From positions 248,001-312,000 of the forward strand of contig JACDOX010000114.1 of assembly GCA_014549065.1 (NCBI GenBank): DNA of 64,000 nucleotides, written 5' to 3'. Made by a program: the position numbers and the translations under genes. The DNA comes from Cardinalis cardinalis. Lineage: Eukaryota; Chordata; Aves; Passeriformes; Cardinalidae. Position 1 is the first letter of the stretch. The number at the start of each line of letters is the position of its first letter. Below are positions 1-12,423 of the stretch, one piece after another. Below the pieces are notes generated by a model. The model saw only the letters and a program-made list of their open reading frames with translations. It was not told the origin of the DNA and did no database searches.

Positions 1-3000
1 GTACAATTCTAAGAGAATTAGATTAATCACTCTCACCACTCTGCCAATTTTAATCAGAAACAATTACTGCCAGTGAATAACAATTTTATTCTTCGCAGCT
101 CCAGATGTTTGTAGAATAAACCACCACTTTCTTTGCCTACACTAAGCACCTACAAGAGGTTTAGTTTTAACTTTTNGACTTAGGACAGTCTTGGGACTAT
201 TGCAGAACTTGAGAGCAGAATTGAGATTTTGGAAAATAGGCCTTCTGCTTTCCCTAATTATGAATATTTGCATTCATTTCTGCTGAAGCCTTTTCTCAAA
301 TAGTTTAGTCTGTGGTTGTTCTGGAGACATGATAAAACAGGTGGGCAACATATGNGTTGGGAACTCCTGCAATATTTACAGCTCTGGATACAGGGGCAGC
401 TCCCTGGAAGGATGGATTTTGAGGAGAGATGTGAAGATCTTGGCTAGAACTATAGTAGCCATTTCAGTCTCAGAAATATCAAGGCCATTCTCACAAGAAG
501 CAAATGGATGAATATCAAGCATCCTNTTGTACCTTCCAAATGTTTTTGGCACAGGCTCTTTACCTTGGTGTCATTATACAACTGGTCTTCTTAACTGCCT
601 CCTACACAGTCCTTCCACCATTTGCATATTCTCCTTCACTACCTCTCTGCTTTTGCTTTCTTTTTTTTCCATATCACTTATCTCTGCTCTTAGCTATGTT
701 CCACCTTCTTTTGCCAGCAGGGGAAAATGCAACTCAGGGTCAAAATTGATGATTTCCAGACTCTTCTGCTGTTATATTTCTTTCTATGATTTTTCTGTTT
801 TAAAAAAGTGGATTTTAAAGCAAAAGATACCTAAAAGTCAGTACTTTAAAAATTGCAGCAAAATGGGAGATTAATTTATGGATAGTCTTATACTGAGGAA
901 GTAATTTTGTAATTCTGCTACCATTCAGCACATCTACCAAAGTGTGTATGGAGTAGCACATACATCTCTGTCCTTTGGAAGCAAATCCTTGTTTGATGTT
1001 CCAAACTTCTGGAACAATATTAGTCTTGGACTTTAGATATCATCAAGTATATTTCATATTATCAACATAANTTTTCAATTTATGCATTCTTGGGCACTAG
1101 GCATACTAGAATATGATCTTGAACTTTTTATTCTTTACTTTAATGTCTTGGATGTAAAAGAAGCAGTTCTGTTCTAACAGTAATTACTGCCAGTAACTAA
1201 ATGTACTATCTTCTCTTTTGAATTTCTTCCTTTACCTTTGTATTTGAAAGCTCTGTACATTAATAAGAAAAAATCTCTNGCCGTAACTCGAAGCAAGGGA
1301 ACGTGAATTTTAAAAACAATCATTAGATCATTATTTCTTGCTTCGAGCTTGTCATCCCCGTGACCTATTGCACTAATAAAGCCCCAGAATGCTAGCTGGC
1401 ACTGACAGAGCAATGTACTGCATGTTTTATGAACTATGTATGCAGCTTCTGATTGCTACAGAGACACAAATTCATACCATTTCCTATCAAGAACCCACTT
1501 CTCAATCATAAGCTAACATCCATTCAAATTAAAGAAGTTTGGCCTTCTCAGGAAAAGAATGAAGGAGTCTTACAGCTTCTAACAGTTTGATTTATTTTAA
1601 CATTTAAATATTGAGGGCATCAATTTTTAATATCAGTGCTGTCACTTTATTCATAAAGTAAGTACACTCAAGAGCTCAAAAATTACTTCATTTTTAGAAA
1701 GAAATTTATTGCACTCTATAGGAAGGTGTGCAATTTCTTCTTTCAGAGAACTTGTGGATCATCTTCCTTCAGAGGAGGCTGAACTTGCGATTATTATTTG
1801 CTCTGGTTTTCTGTTTTTTTTCCTTTTTCTTTGCATAAACAATCTCTAATTTATTTCTCCTTTCAATTTTTAGCAGCAGGGAACTGAATGCTTCTTTACC
1901 CTCTTGCTAATGATTAGAAATAGAAAACCAATTCATGCAACAAAATAAAAATCAGCTAGAAATTCAACCCAGACCTCATCAAAGTAAAAATGCATTTTCG
2001 TCATTATAATAATCAAAAACTGTTCATTCTCTTCTGTTCATATCCCCATATTCTACCTAGGGCCTCAATATCCATTGCTAGCACTTCTATTGCAGGCAGT
2101 AGCAACTTCTGGGCTTCAATAAGTTCCTGTGCTCCTAGTTTGTAGGACTGCACAGAGCTCCTTCACACAGAACAAGCTCTCTCACTAGACAAGATCATCA
2201 AAGGATTATAAGGAGCAATATTATCATTATCTCTCAACAGCTGGGAAATTGAGATTAGATTTGAGTATATTATTCGTTGAGGCCTCTGTTGGGTCTTTTG
2301 TCATTCATACAAGAGATATTTTATTGAAAAGGTAGCTACAAGTCCTAGTAACTGTACTTAAATTTACTCTGTAGGGGCTACTTATGTATGAGTACTGATG
2401 GTCTAATTAAGATCTAACATTATCTTGAAGACAGAACATGGTTTCACTTGGAAGCAGATAAATTAATTAGAGGCATGAAGCACCTCTTGCTTTACTCACA
2501 GTTTCTGCAGGCTATGTTGCAGTTAGGAAAGCTGAGAGTTTACTTGTCCTTTGTAATCTGGCTTATAGGATAACATTTTTCCAGGTCTGCAGCAGTGGTC
2601 CAATCTACTATATTTCATCATAAAAATCATCAAAGTAGTTAAATGAAACTTATAGCTTCTCAGTTAAAAACTGAAGAAGCATCTGGGACCTTTGTTGTGA
2701 CACAGGGTAAGCCTGAGGAAGAGCCTGTCTAGAGGGAAAAATGCCTTAAGGAAGAAAAAGGTCAGAAAGATTAGGATGTATGCAGAGAGAAAAATGAGTC
2801 AGATTTACAGTGAAAGAAACAATGGGGTTGCCAGAACAAGGGAAGATCTCAGGATATCTGAATAAACTAAAGTGATGCAACAGATCAGTTCCTGCTCAGA
2901 GAACATGCTTAAGCAAAATTTTAACTAGAGTTAAATCAGACCCCCTACAAAGGTGCATACCAGACATTTAAGCTTGTCTACTTTTAGTTTCTAGGGGTGG

Positions 3001-6000
3001 AGGCACCAGCTGGATCCAATTCTCATTCCAGCTAATAGCTGGGACATGGAGTGTTTTGAGGCAGATCTCAAAATCCAGGAAGATAAAAATAGCTCTGTAT
3101 GTGCTGCTTTTAGAAGGACAACATTTACATAGGAACAACTTCTATTTACATAGGAAGTTAGAAAAGCAAATTCAGAAAAGGAAATAATCCTATTAACCAG
3201 ATAGGAAAGACTGAGGGGGAGTTAATAGCTGGCAGACACAGAGGATCCATTTTGCATCTGCAAAAAAACTGAGGTTGCTATTTTTCCATGTTTAAAGGGC
3301 CAAATGTCAGAAATTTATAGGGGAGAACAAGTGTCTATTTTGCACATATACCTACTGCTAATGAACAGAAGAATTATGTGTGTTTCTGTATGCATACTGC
3401 TCCAAGTTCACTGCTGTTAAATTTAAAAGTCTTATGAAAGGGGATTTTGTCCATTTCTATGTTCCACCATTTTCTTTAATTGCAAATGCATAAGATGGGA
3501 GAAAAGCAGAAAATTCCTTTGGAATCCTCTGAGCTGAGGTATGGTATAATACCACACAGAGGTGCTAAATATAAGAAATTTCTAAAGCAGACAACCTTTT
3601 CATTCAATTTACAGAAATTAAGCAGTAGAGCAGTTATCCTTTTCCAGTCATAAAGATTAGAATGCCCATTATTTAATTGATTTTCTTTTCCAGATGCTTA
3701 CTCTCCTTAAAAATGGGTTCACCTGTTTGCCTGAACAAACCCATATATTCTAGATAAATTTTTATTTAGAAATAATTCAAGACTGTAATTAAAAAGAACT
3801 GATAATTAGTATTTACCTCTTATCTCTCACAGTGATGGATTGAGGGGTGGATAGGAAAAGACATATTTGTATTTCCATAAATAAAAATAAGAACACCTGG
3901 ATTATAGCTAGTGATAATATTAGCAAACCACAATGTGCTTTGTAGCCAAGATATCATTCTCCAGATGCACACAGACCTCAGAAAAGAGGTCTTAACAGCA
4001 TTTCAGATCTCTGCTTGTTGATGACAGCTGTGACAAAAAATGTAAAAGACTGATTCTGAGAATGCTGGCTGTCAACATTTTCCCCTTTTTCCGGCAAGAA
4101 TGTTGTTCATGTATTGCTTCTGTTTCAGAGGCACTGCAGGTTCTGAGTGGACAGGCTCACTGATTCCAGGGGAGTGCAGCGTATTGCATTGTGGCCTCTA
4201 TTCTGATGCCATTTGCACTCATCCCTATCTTCCTGCATGTTTTCCTTGAGCTTACATTGTGCTCTTGAGCTGTTGGATTCCTGAAAATATTTCAGAGAAG
4301 GAGGAGTTTCAAGAGATTCCTTTAACTCTTCAGAATAGGAGTTCACCTCTTTCTTGGTGCTACATGTTTTGGTTGTTGCTCTTGTACTGAGCACTGAGAA
4401 AGGATTTGCTTGGTTTTACAGCAAGATATTTAAATAAGTAGATGCTCCACATTGTAAGGACACTGTGGACTGTGTGTCCTTGTGTAGCACAAGAGTGTGG
4501 ATGCACTACTCAATCCTAAAAAAAGTAATAGATTCTGTAGAAGTAACATACTGAAGATAAGTCACAAGGCTTGCTGCACACCTTGAGTACTAGAAAAGGA
4601 TTTTGGTTCTGGATGACAGATAGGTTTCCTCCACAGACCAAAGACCACATTCTTTGTATCTGAATGCATGGAAATGAAAAATCTATTCACAGAGACACTA
4701 AAATTTGGAAAAGAAATAAAAAAGAATATGTCCTGGACAACATAGGAAGAAAGAATTATCAAAGTGTTGTGGCTGACTCATTGCTCTGAATTAACCTTAG
4801 ATGACTTCATGATTCAAACATATCTAAAACATATCAAACCCAGTTTGGTTTAAAATTATTAGAAAACTGTGATGAGGTTTGGTAACAAGTCGGTTTAAAC
4901 ACCATTATAATCCACTTGTTCTGTGTTTTAACTTTTCAAAGCCTGAGAAGTTTTTAGGGACAAATGCAGCATTTTATAAGAAAATGAGTCCACTGACACC
5001 CAGAAGTATGATGCAGTAGTTGTGTGGAGTATTTCTGAATTTATGTGGGAAGGTTTTGTTGTGAATGGTGTTCAATAGGTTACATCCAGCTGCCACCCGA
5101 GGGCTGAAGCAATCAGAGAATGGAGGCAAGTACAGAAATTCACAAAGATTTTAGTTACAGTCAGTCCTGCAGACTTAGGTGAGTGCTGTTCTAACCTTAT
5201 CTACTTTGCAAGTCTTCAATTAGACAGTGTTTGATAAACTAAAAAGTATTTTCTTAACCTGAAGAAACCATCAGAAATGCTGCTTTTACTAACAATAAAA
5301 GATTTTATATTACACAGAATTTAGGCTTTGAATGAAGCATCTAGTAAAAGCAAAATGAAGCATACACCTATTTTAAGAAAAATGTTTGCTGTTTCCCCTG
5401 GAAGAATTTCTATGGCATCCAAAGTCCTGCTGTGCAGAATCACAGGTAACTGTGATCCATTGTGACTGAGTATATATTAAAGCACTTCCATTTTAAACTT
5501 CTTTTTTCACAGGTCCCTGGAGATCCCAGTTGGTTAGGGTTTTCTAGATGACACTTAATTCACCATGGAACTACTGTGCTTATCATAAAAAACCCCAGTC
5601 AAGTAAATTTATAATATGTCTGTGAGAGGAAATACTCATGGTAGAAGTGCCTTTTGATTAGAAAACATGTGCAGGAAATTCAAATTCACCTCAGCTGCAG
5701 GCAATTTGAATCTGCTCTTTTGTTTTGCCATAGGATGTCTTTATCGTTAATCTTCTGCCCCTTTCATATCTTCTGTTGATTCTGGACCACCAGATGCAAG
5801 AAAAAGTGGTGCATATCTGGTCACTAAATCTGATATTGTTTATTGTGTTTTCTCTCTAAATTAAATATTTGCTGCCCCAAGATCACAGACTAGAAAAAAG
5901 AAGCAAACCAAAACCCAAACCAAAATGCAAACCCAACAAAAAGCCTACTGTAACTTGAGGTCTCTGGGTTACACAGTTCTTGTTTCTGAGTTTCCTGTTT

Positions 6001-6110
6001 CCCTGCTCCCATACCCTGGTCCTCAGTAGTAAGTAGATTACTAACTACGCTTTTCTGATAGTTTAAGTCTTCACTTGGCAATCTTTGCCTCTGGGTAATG
6101 TACTTTGATA
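1..6110. other. Unique AT-rich non-coding sequence
   Basis: I recognise no gene, RNA gene or interspersed repeat here. Open frames are short and lie on both strands: two overlapping ones at 504-874, and minus-strand ones near 4125-4394 and 4562-4762. They have no domain, no consistent splice context and composition like their surroundings, so I treat them as chance. The sequence is typical vertebrate intron or intergenic DNA. Diverged repeats that need a library search could be hidden here. Confidence 0.6.
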
Positions 6111-6158
6111 TCCTGTTCCCTTTCCCTTTTCCCCTTTGCCTTTCCTTTCCCTTTTTCC
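6111..6158 (+). repeat. Polypyrimidine tract (TTTCCC-like)
   Basis: A run of C and T in irregular CCCTTT-type units, broken only by G at 6115 and 6138. Its mirror strand gives the lysine/glycine/glutamate-rich open frames that cover this site on the minus strand, so those frames are artefacts of the repeat. Tracts of this kind are common simple repeats and can adopt triplex structure when long; this one is short. Confidence 0.8.
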
Positions 6159-8430
6159 ATTGTGAGACCGTATAACAGCCCAAAGAGGCACACAGCTACA
6201 AAGGCAGACAGTAGGAGAGGCGAAATGGAAATGGTAACCTCCTGGGTGAGAGTAGCTGTGGCGTGTAATACAAGAAGCCAGGACATCTTGATGGTGACAT
6301 CCATGTAACCTTGAGCAGCAGCTGCTGAGGTACTCAGCTCCTTGTGTCCCAAGAAGGTAAATGGTCTTCATTTAGAAAGATGACCAAGGACGGTTAACAT
6401 CCATTTACCAAGACTTCCTTGTTCACTCTTAGTTTATTGCTTGTGTAATGCTTTCTGCTAAATCTTTGAAAGATGAGACTCTGGCATATGCTTCACTGAA
6501 GAGTTAAATGGAGTATAGAAGGACAAAGGAGGATTTCATAATATGGGCTATAGAACCTCCATGCACCATTACATTGCAACCCAAGCACAGGACTTACAGG
6601 ATATATATCTAATTTGAGAGGCTGCTCTCTTAACCTCTTATGCGTTTGCTCACTGTGGAGTAAAGGTGTGCTACTCTATTCTACCTGAAGTATTTAGACT
6701 AAACCAAACCTTTGAGCACCTTCAAAGTTCCATCTAGCCAGAAAAAAAAGCCATTTACCAAGCTGCTTATACCTTCTGTATCAGAGTGACCATAAAAGCC
6801 TTTGAGGCCATCACTGCATATCTTGACATTTCTAAGTTCTGCCACAATAAATAAAAGGACAAGGGTAGAAGTTTTCATTGGTGAAGTGCTTAAAGCCTGA
6901 CAACCTTACAAGAAGTTGAGCAGAGCCAGCTTTTTTGTTTTGACAAGGTTTTCCTCCAGGATGATCAATGAGAAAGCCACATTAAATGGTGGCTCTTCCT
7001 TTCCACTTTCATGTGTTTCCTCTGCCAACCTAAGAGCACTGGAAAACCCTCTCCTCAACTTACCATCTTGTAAGTAACCTGGCAGTCAGATCTAGGCTCT
7101 CTGCCAAAGATGGTCCTTGGCTTTACTCTACTATTTGTTCCAATAAAACTTGTAATTCATAAAGTGAACCCAGTGTGTAGAATAAAAACTTCCAAAAATT
7201 TAGACTTCAGTCTTGCATTCCCAGGTGTGAAGAAAGTTTGANGAGTTAGAAAGCAGCTGAGCAGCCTTCCCATGCGTAGAAAGGTATTAAAGAGGCAGGT
7301 CACAAATCCTTTTGGTTTTTTTTCAGAAACACATATTAAACAAGTTTCCAAAACTAATGGTGCAATTGTGCAGTGGTTGACATATTTCTCATATCTCATG
7401 AACAAGAAGTCAGCTGGCTGACTTCTGAAGCTTTCAAAACCATTCATCTATCATTCTAGGTATTGATCTTTGTGTGTTGTAGGGAGGTTTCCATCATGGA
7501 AATATGGCATAAAACATTGTTTCAATTATTTGCCCTAAGCTACACCAACCTTTTGGCTTATTGTTAAATTTCAGGGGCTGATGTATTGGTCAATCAATTA
7601 AGATGGATTACCAGCATTTCCCTTTGCAGTTCATTTCAGTTTTACCAGTGTTTGAGGATACAAACCAGAGTGAACACTAGTATGATATACTTTCTTTTAC
7701 AGGCTGCAAACACAAAACAATATTGCTATCTTCATTCAATTCCTCTGGAAAGGAATGGAAAATAAATGTTGCAATAAGTCTCTCATGTGTTGTGTGTTCC
7801 TTTGCTGGTGACTGAAGGACATTTTACATTTTCCATGTTTGCACTGACTCTGGCTACCAGCTATCCTATAATCTTCCAGTTGCAAGTTGCTGTTGTCATA
7901 TTGTCAGAATCAGCGAGTCTTCAGTGATAGCAAATTATTGTTTGTAGCCATGCCTGTAGGTATTAAAGTCTTCAGGAGGATCTGGATAGAAACTAAAACT
8001 ATGCTAAATGGGAAACTTCACAATAGAATTTCTAGTGCCAGTGGAAGAAGGAGTTAGTGTCTCCCTCCTGCTGTTCACTCTTGCCATTGGAATGGCCCAC
8101 TGGGCTGGTTTGGCAGAAATGTTTTTACTAGCTGCTATGTGGTGGGCTGAACTGAGGAAGGAAGAAGGTGGCAGAAGGCCAAAAAAGAAAAATGTCTGGG
8201 AAGCTGGTGGTGTCAGTTAGCTGGGGTAGTTCAAGCAGTTCCACTGCTGAAGTTTTAGCCACAGCCTTAGAGTTCAGCATTTAGGTTTTCTGGCAGATCA
8301 GGTTTCAGGTTTTCCTTCAAGACACAATCAGATACATCTGGGTCAGAGCCTGGAAACTGTTCCTGTCTGGGTTGGGTTTGACTTGGCCATAACTAAAACC
8401 ACAGGAGCTCTTTCATAGAACCAAGTAATT
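6159..8430. other. Unique non-coding sequence
   Basis: No gene or repeat recognised. A 96-codon minus-strand open frame at 7157-7447 and a 70-codon plus-strand one at 8008-8220 are present. The second would encode a hydrophobic stretch followed by a basic tail, but neither resembles a family I know and neither has convincing splice signals. Confidence 0.55.
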
Positions 8431-8490
8431 GGAAAGGAATCAGACTGAGGTTCAAATCTTGGCTTATCTTAAAGTGATGTTATCTTTAGT
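8431..8490 (+). repeat. MIR-like SINE scrap, sense orientation
   Basis: The segment around 8438-8464 (an ATCAGACTGAGG part followed by TTCAAATCTTGGCTT) matches the order of bases I recall from the tRNA-derived 5' half of MIR, in the box-B-like area. The rest of the element is not recognisable. MIR copies in birds are very old and usually survive as short pieces like this. The match is from memory and is short, so chance similarity is possible. Confidence 0.35.
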
Positions 8491-8689
8491 ATAATTTTAT
8501 TTTTTGTGTTGCATTTTGCATGTGCCCCTCTGATTATGGGGTTATACAAGAGGTAGAGTTAAAAGCAAAAATGTTCTCCTGCTATTTGCAAGATGCAAAA
8601 AACTATTCCAAAACCAAATCAGTTTCACTTGCAGTGCTAGTAGAAAAGGCAATCTGTGCAGCAGCATGCACAAGATAACTTACTGTCAC

Positions 8690-8920
8690 TCTGTATAAGC
8701 TTGGCAATTTGCTTAAAACAATGAAATTCAAACTTTTCATTTAGTAAATACCACAGATTTCCATTGAATATTGGCGAGTTGGTGAGCCCGATTTAGTTAG
8801 ACGTTATAATTAATTGTTCCAAAAATGCTAAGCAAAGGGCAATAATCAAATAATCAATTATCTGGTGGCTTTTAATTGAGCTAGCTACTTTTATTTTTTA
8901 TTGTCAGCCTTTCTGAAGTT
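8690..8920. promoter_or_regulatory. Candidate conserved regulatory element
   Basis: This stretch has many homeodomain-type ATTA/TAAT cores packed together. They include TTATAATTAATTG near 8805-8817 and the ATCAAATAATCAATTATC run near 8845-8862, which contains PBX/HOX-like ATCAAT and TAATCA words, then TTTTAATTGAG at 8870-8880. Dense clusters like this, with no repeat ancestry, are typical of vertebrate developmental enhancers. Seen: the motif density. Inferred: the function. AT-rich DNA produces such words by chance, so only cross-species conservation would decide it. Confidence 0.25.
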
Positions 8921-11865
8921 TAGGAATCCATTTTAATGATCAGAAAATTGTATCCATGTTTATGGAGATTTAGATACTTTAAAACAAGGACAAAATTCAT
9001 GCCTGGTTCAAATGTATATCATAGACTGACACATCTAAGAAAAATACTCCATTTACTCTACTTTTTAAAGTTAATGATGTGTGTATGTAATAACTTAAAA
9101 TCTAATATCTCCAAGTGCTAGCTATGGATTTTCCAGAACAGCTGGATACAAGATGCATGCTAATTCAGAGAGCAGCTGGACTTTCCTCCGCTGTTGTGAA
9201 TAGACAGGATTTAAATGGAAGGTTGCTACCTACTGCCAAGCATAATTTTCAAGTGTTGTGCTCTCCTGGGATGTTTTGATTCAATTAGGAGGTTTCAGCT
9301 AGTTCAGTGAGTGAGATGCAATGAGTAGCAAAAGATTCTGTTCTCCACACATTATTGGACGCAATATGTAGGTATTTTCCTAATTTTTAAGTCTGCAAGT
9401 GTAAATTCCTAAAGTACTATAAGGATTGTCTGAGCTTTTAAAGCCATATTAGATATTCCTATACATTAAAAAGACATTCAGACATTGGACTGTCACCATA
9501 TACTACATTATGTATTTTTCTAACCCCAAACAAGACTGTTTTTGAAAGGAAAAAAAAATCTGTATGACAAAAAAACCAAGAAAAATATGTTACTTATAAT
9601 GACTGCAAGTGGCTGGAAGAAAACATCCTGTAGTTTTCAATTCTTTCATTCTTGCCTCCCATCTGTGCTGCAGGAATTCACTATCTTTATTCTTGCCAGA
9701 TTGCTTTATCCCCAGAGCAAGAATGACTTTATTATTCCAATTTTTACAAGTTTGAGTTAATGTCATTTTTTGGACTGAAGTCTTTACCATTTCTGCTTCT
9801 GTTTACTCAGCATGAATATCTGGTACGTGCGGTGATTCAGTTTAGCCTTATCNGACATGGAGTCCCATGGTAACAGTGGGGAATGTCTTCATTATTAATA
9901 ATATTATGGGTACAGAATTTTACTTATGGAAGCTGTGTCTGTGTATTTGTGGTTTCTCTAGTGTTATCTGTCCTCTGCTAATTAGAATTTAGCTGACAAA
10001 TACACAGAGTGGAAAGGAGGAAGGACATTTTTGTTTTGACTGTTAATTACAGTCAGCTCTTGTAATGTGTCTATACTGGGCATTGGAGCATAGAAGAGAT
10101 GCATACAAGCTCAGCTTTAAATCTATGTGCTAAGATAGTAAAAGGAATTTAGCCAATGAAATATTGAACTTCATGTAAGATTCCCAAAGATGAAGAACTG
10201 CGAAAACTAAGAAAAGTGAAAAATTAATCTTAGTAAAATTGGATAGATTCTGTGGGCTATACTGGCTGATTTGCTGTCACACAGTGTTATTGTTGCTCTG
10301 TCTGCTCCATACCATCACAGCCTGGAGGAGAATAATATAAATCTTCTGTGAATTCAATTGAACTGCTTTCCTATGGTACCACTCTAGAAGAAGCTTGGAA
10401 ATGGATTTAGTGCAATGCATTGAAATTTTGCTCACCTTCCACATAAGAGAAATCACTGGGAGTATTGAGAGCTCAGCTTCTCCTGGGCCAGTATCAAGAA
10501 GGAGCTGAACTTTCAGCTCAGATAGGCTTGAAAACACATCACACATATTCAGTGGTGAGCTGCATGTGTTCCTGCCATGTGTTTTGCATGTAGCAATGTC
10601 TACGAAGGAGTGGAAAGTATTTTGTCAGTATTTTTGTTTTATTTGACTGCACTCTTGACTGTTATGTTACAGGAGAGAGAAATTAGATGTAACACATCTT
10701 CAGCCATGGGTAACATATCTTCAGACACGAAGGAATTCCTTCATCTCAATGCTGCATTTACACTAGGCATGTTGTGTTCTTCTGTCCCATGGAGTGGAAT
10801 ATGTTTCACTTGTGTGTTGGGAATCTGGCAGCACCTGGTGGAAAAATGGCCACATGTCAGGGCTGCAGGTGGAAAGGGCAGCTTTCAACAGCTCCTCTGG
10901 GAGGGAGAGCCACTTGGGAGAGTCTTCTTCATATGTTCCTCATTGGGGAGCTTCACTGCTGGGCTGGGACCTTTCTGCAGTTCCGCAATCCCAGGCAGCC
11001 ATGAAGTGGAGAAGCTGTGTGATACATTTTGATACATGGGTGAGATGCAAATGATGAAGAAATGTGAGGCAGAAGTCAGCTGAGGGTTTTGTTTCAATGA
11101 AAGAGGCTTTCTAGACCTGAAATAGTGAACAAAAAGAGTTCCCACCAACAGCCTCAGTAGTTGGAGGTTTTTTTTAAAGATCTGTATTATTTTTAAAGAA
11201 AATTGGAGACAGTCTGAGTGATTGTAACTGTTTTTCACCTGTGTCTTTTTCTGAACAGACAGTTCTAAGTTCTGTTACACATTTTTACCANTGAGCTACT
11301 CAATATTTGCCTGGAAGAAGCTCCTACATCTGAAGTAAGCAGAGAAAGTGGGTTTGCACTATTTATTTGTCTCTATCCGGAAGAAACAGCCGCAGAGGCA
11401 CACCAAAACCTGGTATGAAGTTTGGAAAGTACACCTTAGAGACAAACTCTGAGCCACAACATGTGCTGCTGGCATTTAGAAAAAACGTCTATGTCAACTA
11501 ATAAATGAGTCCAGCAAAACAGAAAGAACAGGCTGGAAGCAGACATTAAGAAAAGATACGGCACCACATGTTCATAGCATCAATTTGTAGAGATGTTCCC
11601 ACCATCAGGCTCTGAAGCTGCCCAGGGAAGCTGTTTCTTTTTCCAGAATCCAGAGGATCTCAATAGGGAACGAAAACAGTTCTTTCTCATCTATTCCTAG
11701 TAAAATTTCAGAATGTTTGGGCCCCTTGGTTAAATGATTCCTATAGCTAATGCTTATAATTTCTACCCCTTTTTTTTTAACAAAATCTTTTTGGTATCTC
11801 TCAGGCTAGAATGAATTTATGCTCAGCATGAATATTATGAGTCCATCCCATGAGCAAGAGTTCTC
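8921..11865. other. Unique non-coding sequence
   Basis: No gene or repeat recognised. A 151-codon plus-strand open frame lies at 10577-11032. It is among the longest in the window but has no domain, no homology I recognise, and overlapping open frames in the two other plus frames and on the minus strand. This fits a locally stop-poor, GC-richer patch more than a gene. Confidence 0.5.
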
Positions 11866-12423
11866 CCAAAACTGCTGCAGCATGGGTCACTCTTCCACAG
11901 GGTGCAATCCNTCAGGGACAGGCAGCTCCAGCCTGGGCTCCTCTCTCCACAGGGCTCCCACAGGTTACAGCCTCTTCTCAGGCATCCACCTGCTCCAGTG
12001 TGGGCTCCTCCCTGGGCTGCAGGTGAATGTCTGCATCCCCATGGACCCCCATGGGCTGTGAGGCACATCTGGCTCACCATGGTCTGCACCACGAGCTGCA
12101 GGGGAATCCCATCTCCAGCTCCTGCAGCACCTCCTGCCCCCTCCTGGACTGGCCTTGGTGTCTGCAGAATTTTCTTCTCACACATCCTCANCCCACTCTT
12201 TGGCCACAACTAAAACTGCACAAGCCCTTTTTGTTTTCCTTTCCTCCTTAATCTGTTATCACAGAGGTTTTACCTCTGTTTCTAATTTGCCCAGCCTTGG
12301 CCAGTGGCACGTCTGTCTTTGGAGCTTCCAGGGATTGACTCTGCTGGACATGGAGGAAGCTTTTAGCAACTTCTCACAGAAGCAGCCCCTGTATCAAAAA
12401 CCAGGCCATGCAAACCTAATACA
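11866..12423 (-). mobile_element. Degraded solo-type LTR of an avian endogenous retrovirus
   Basis: Read on the minus strand, the element opens with TGTATTAGGTTTGCATGG at 12423 and continues through a 'stem' I recognise from a widespread avian ERV LTR: the GCTTCTGTGAGAAG block, the TGGCCAAGGCTGGGC block near 12292-12306 and the CCTCTGTGATAACA block near 12256-12269. On the plus strand, the inner part (about 11870-12060) carries the repeated 'CTGCTCCAGTGTGGGCTCCTC'-type units followed by GGGCTGCAGG, typical of the internal repeats of this LTR. The expected TG start is present. The other LTR end is missing, so the copy is truncated near 11866 or has diverged beyond recognition. I see no retroviral coding sequence beside it. 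The family was identified from memory, not by search. Confidence 0.75.

Noticed and set aside
5890..6371. Several minus-strand frames with a Lys/Gly/Glu-rich segment suggestive of a charged protein region.
   Set aside because: The charged segment is just the translation of the polypyrimidine tract at 6111-6158 read on the other strand.
10577..11054. A 151-codon plus-strand frame with overlapping frames in the two other phases.
   Set aside because: No domain or homology recognised, no start context or splice structure, and simultaneous openness in several frames points to a stop-poor patch.
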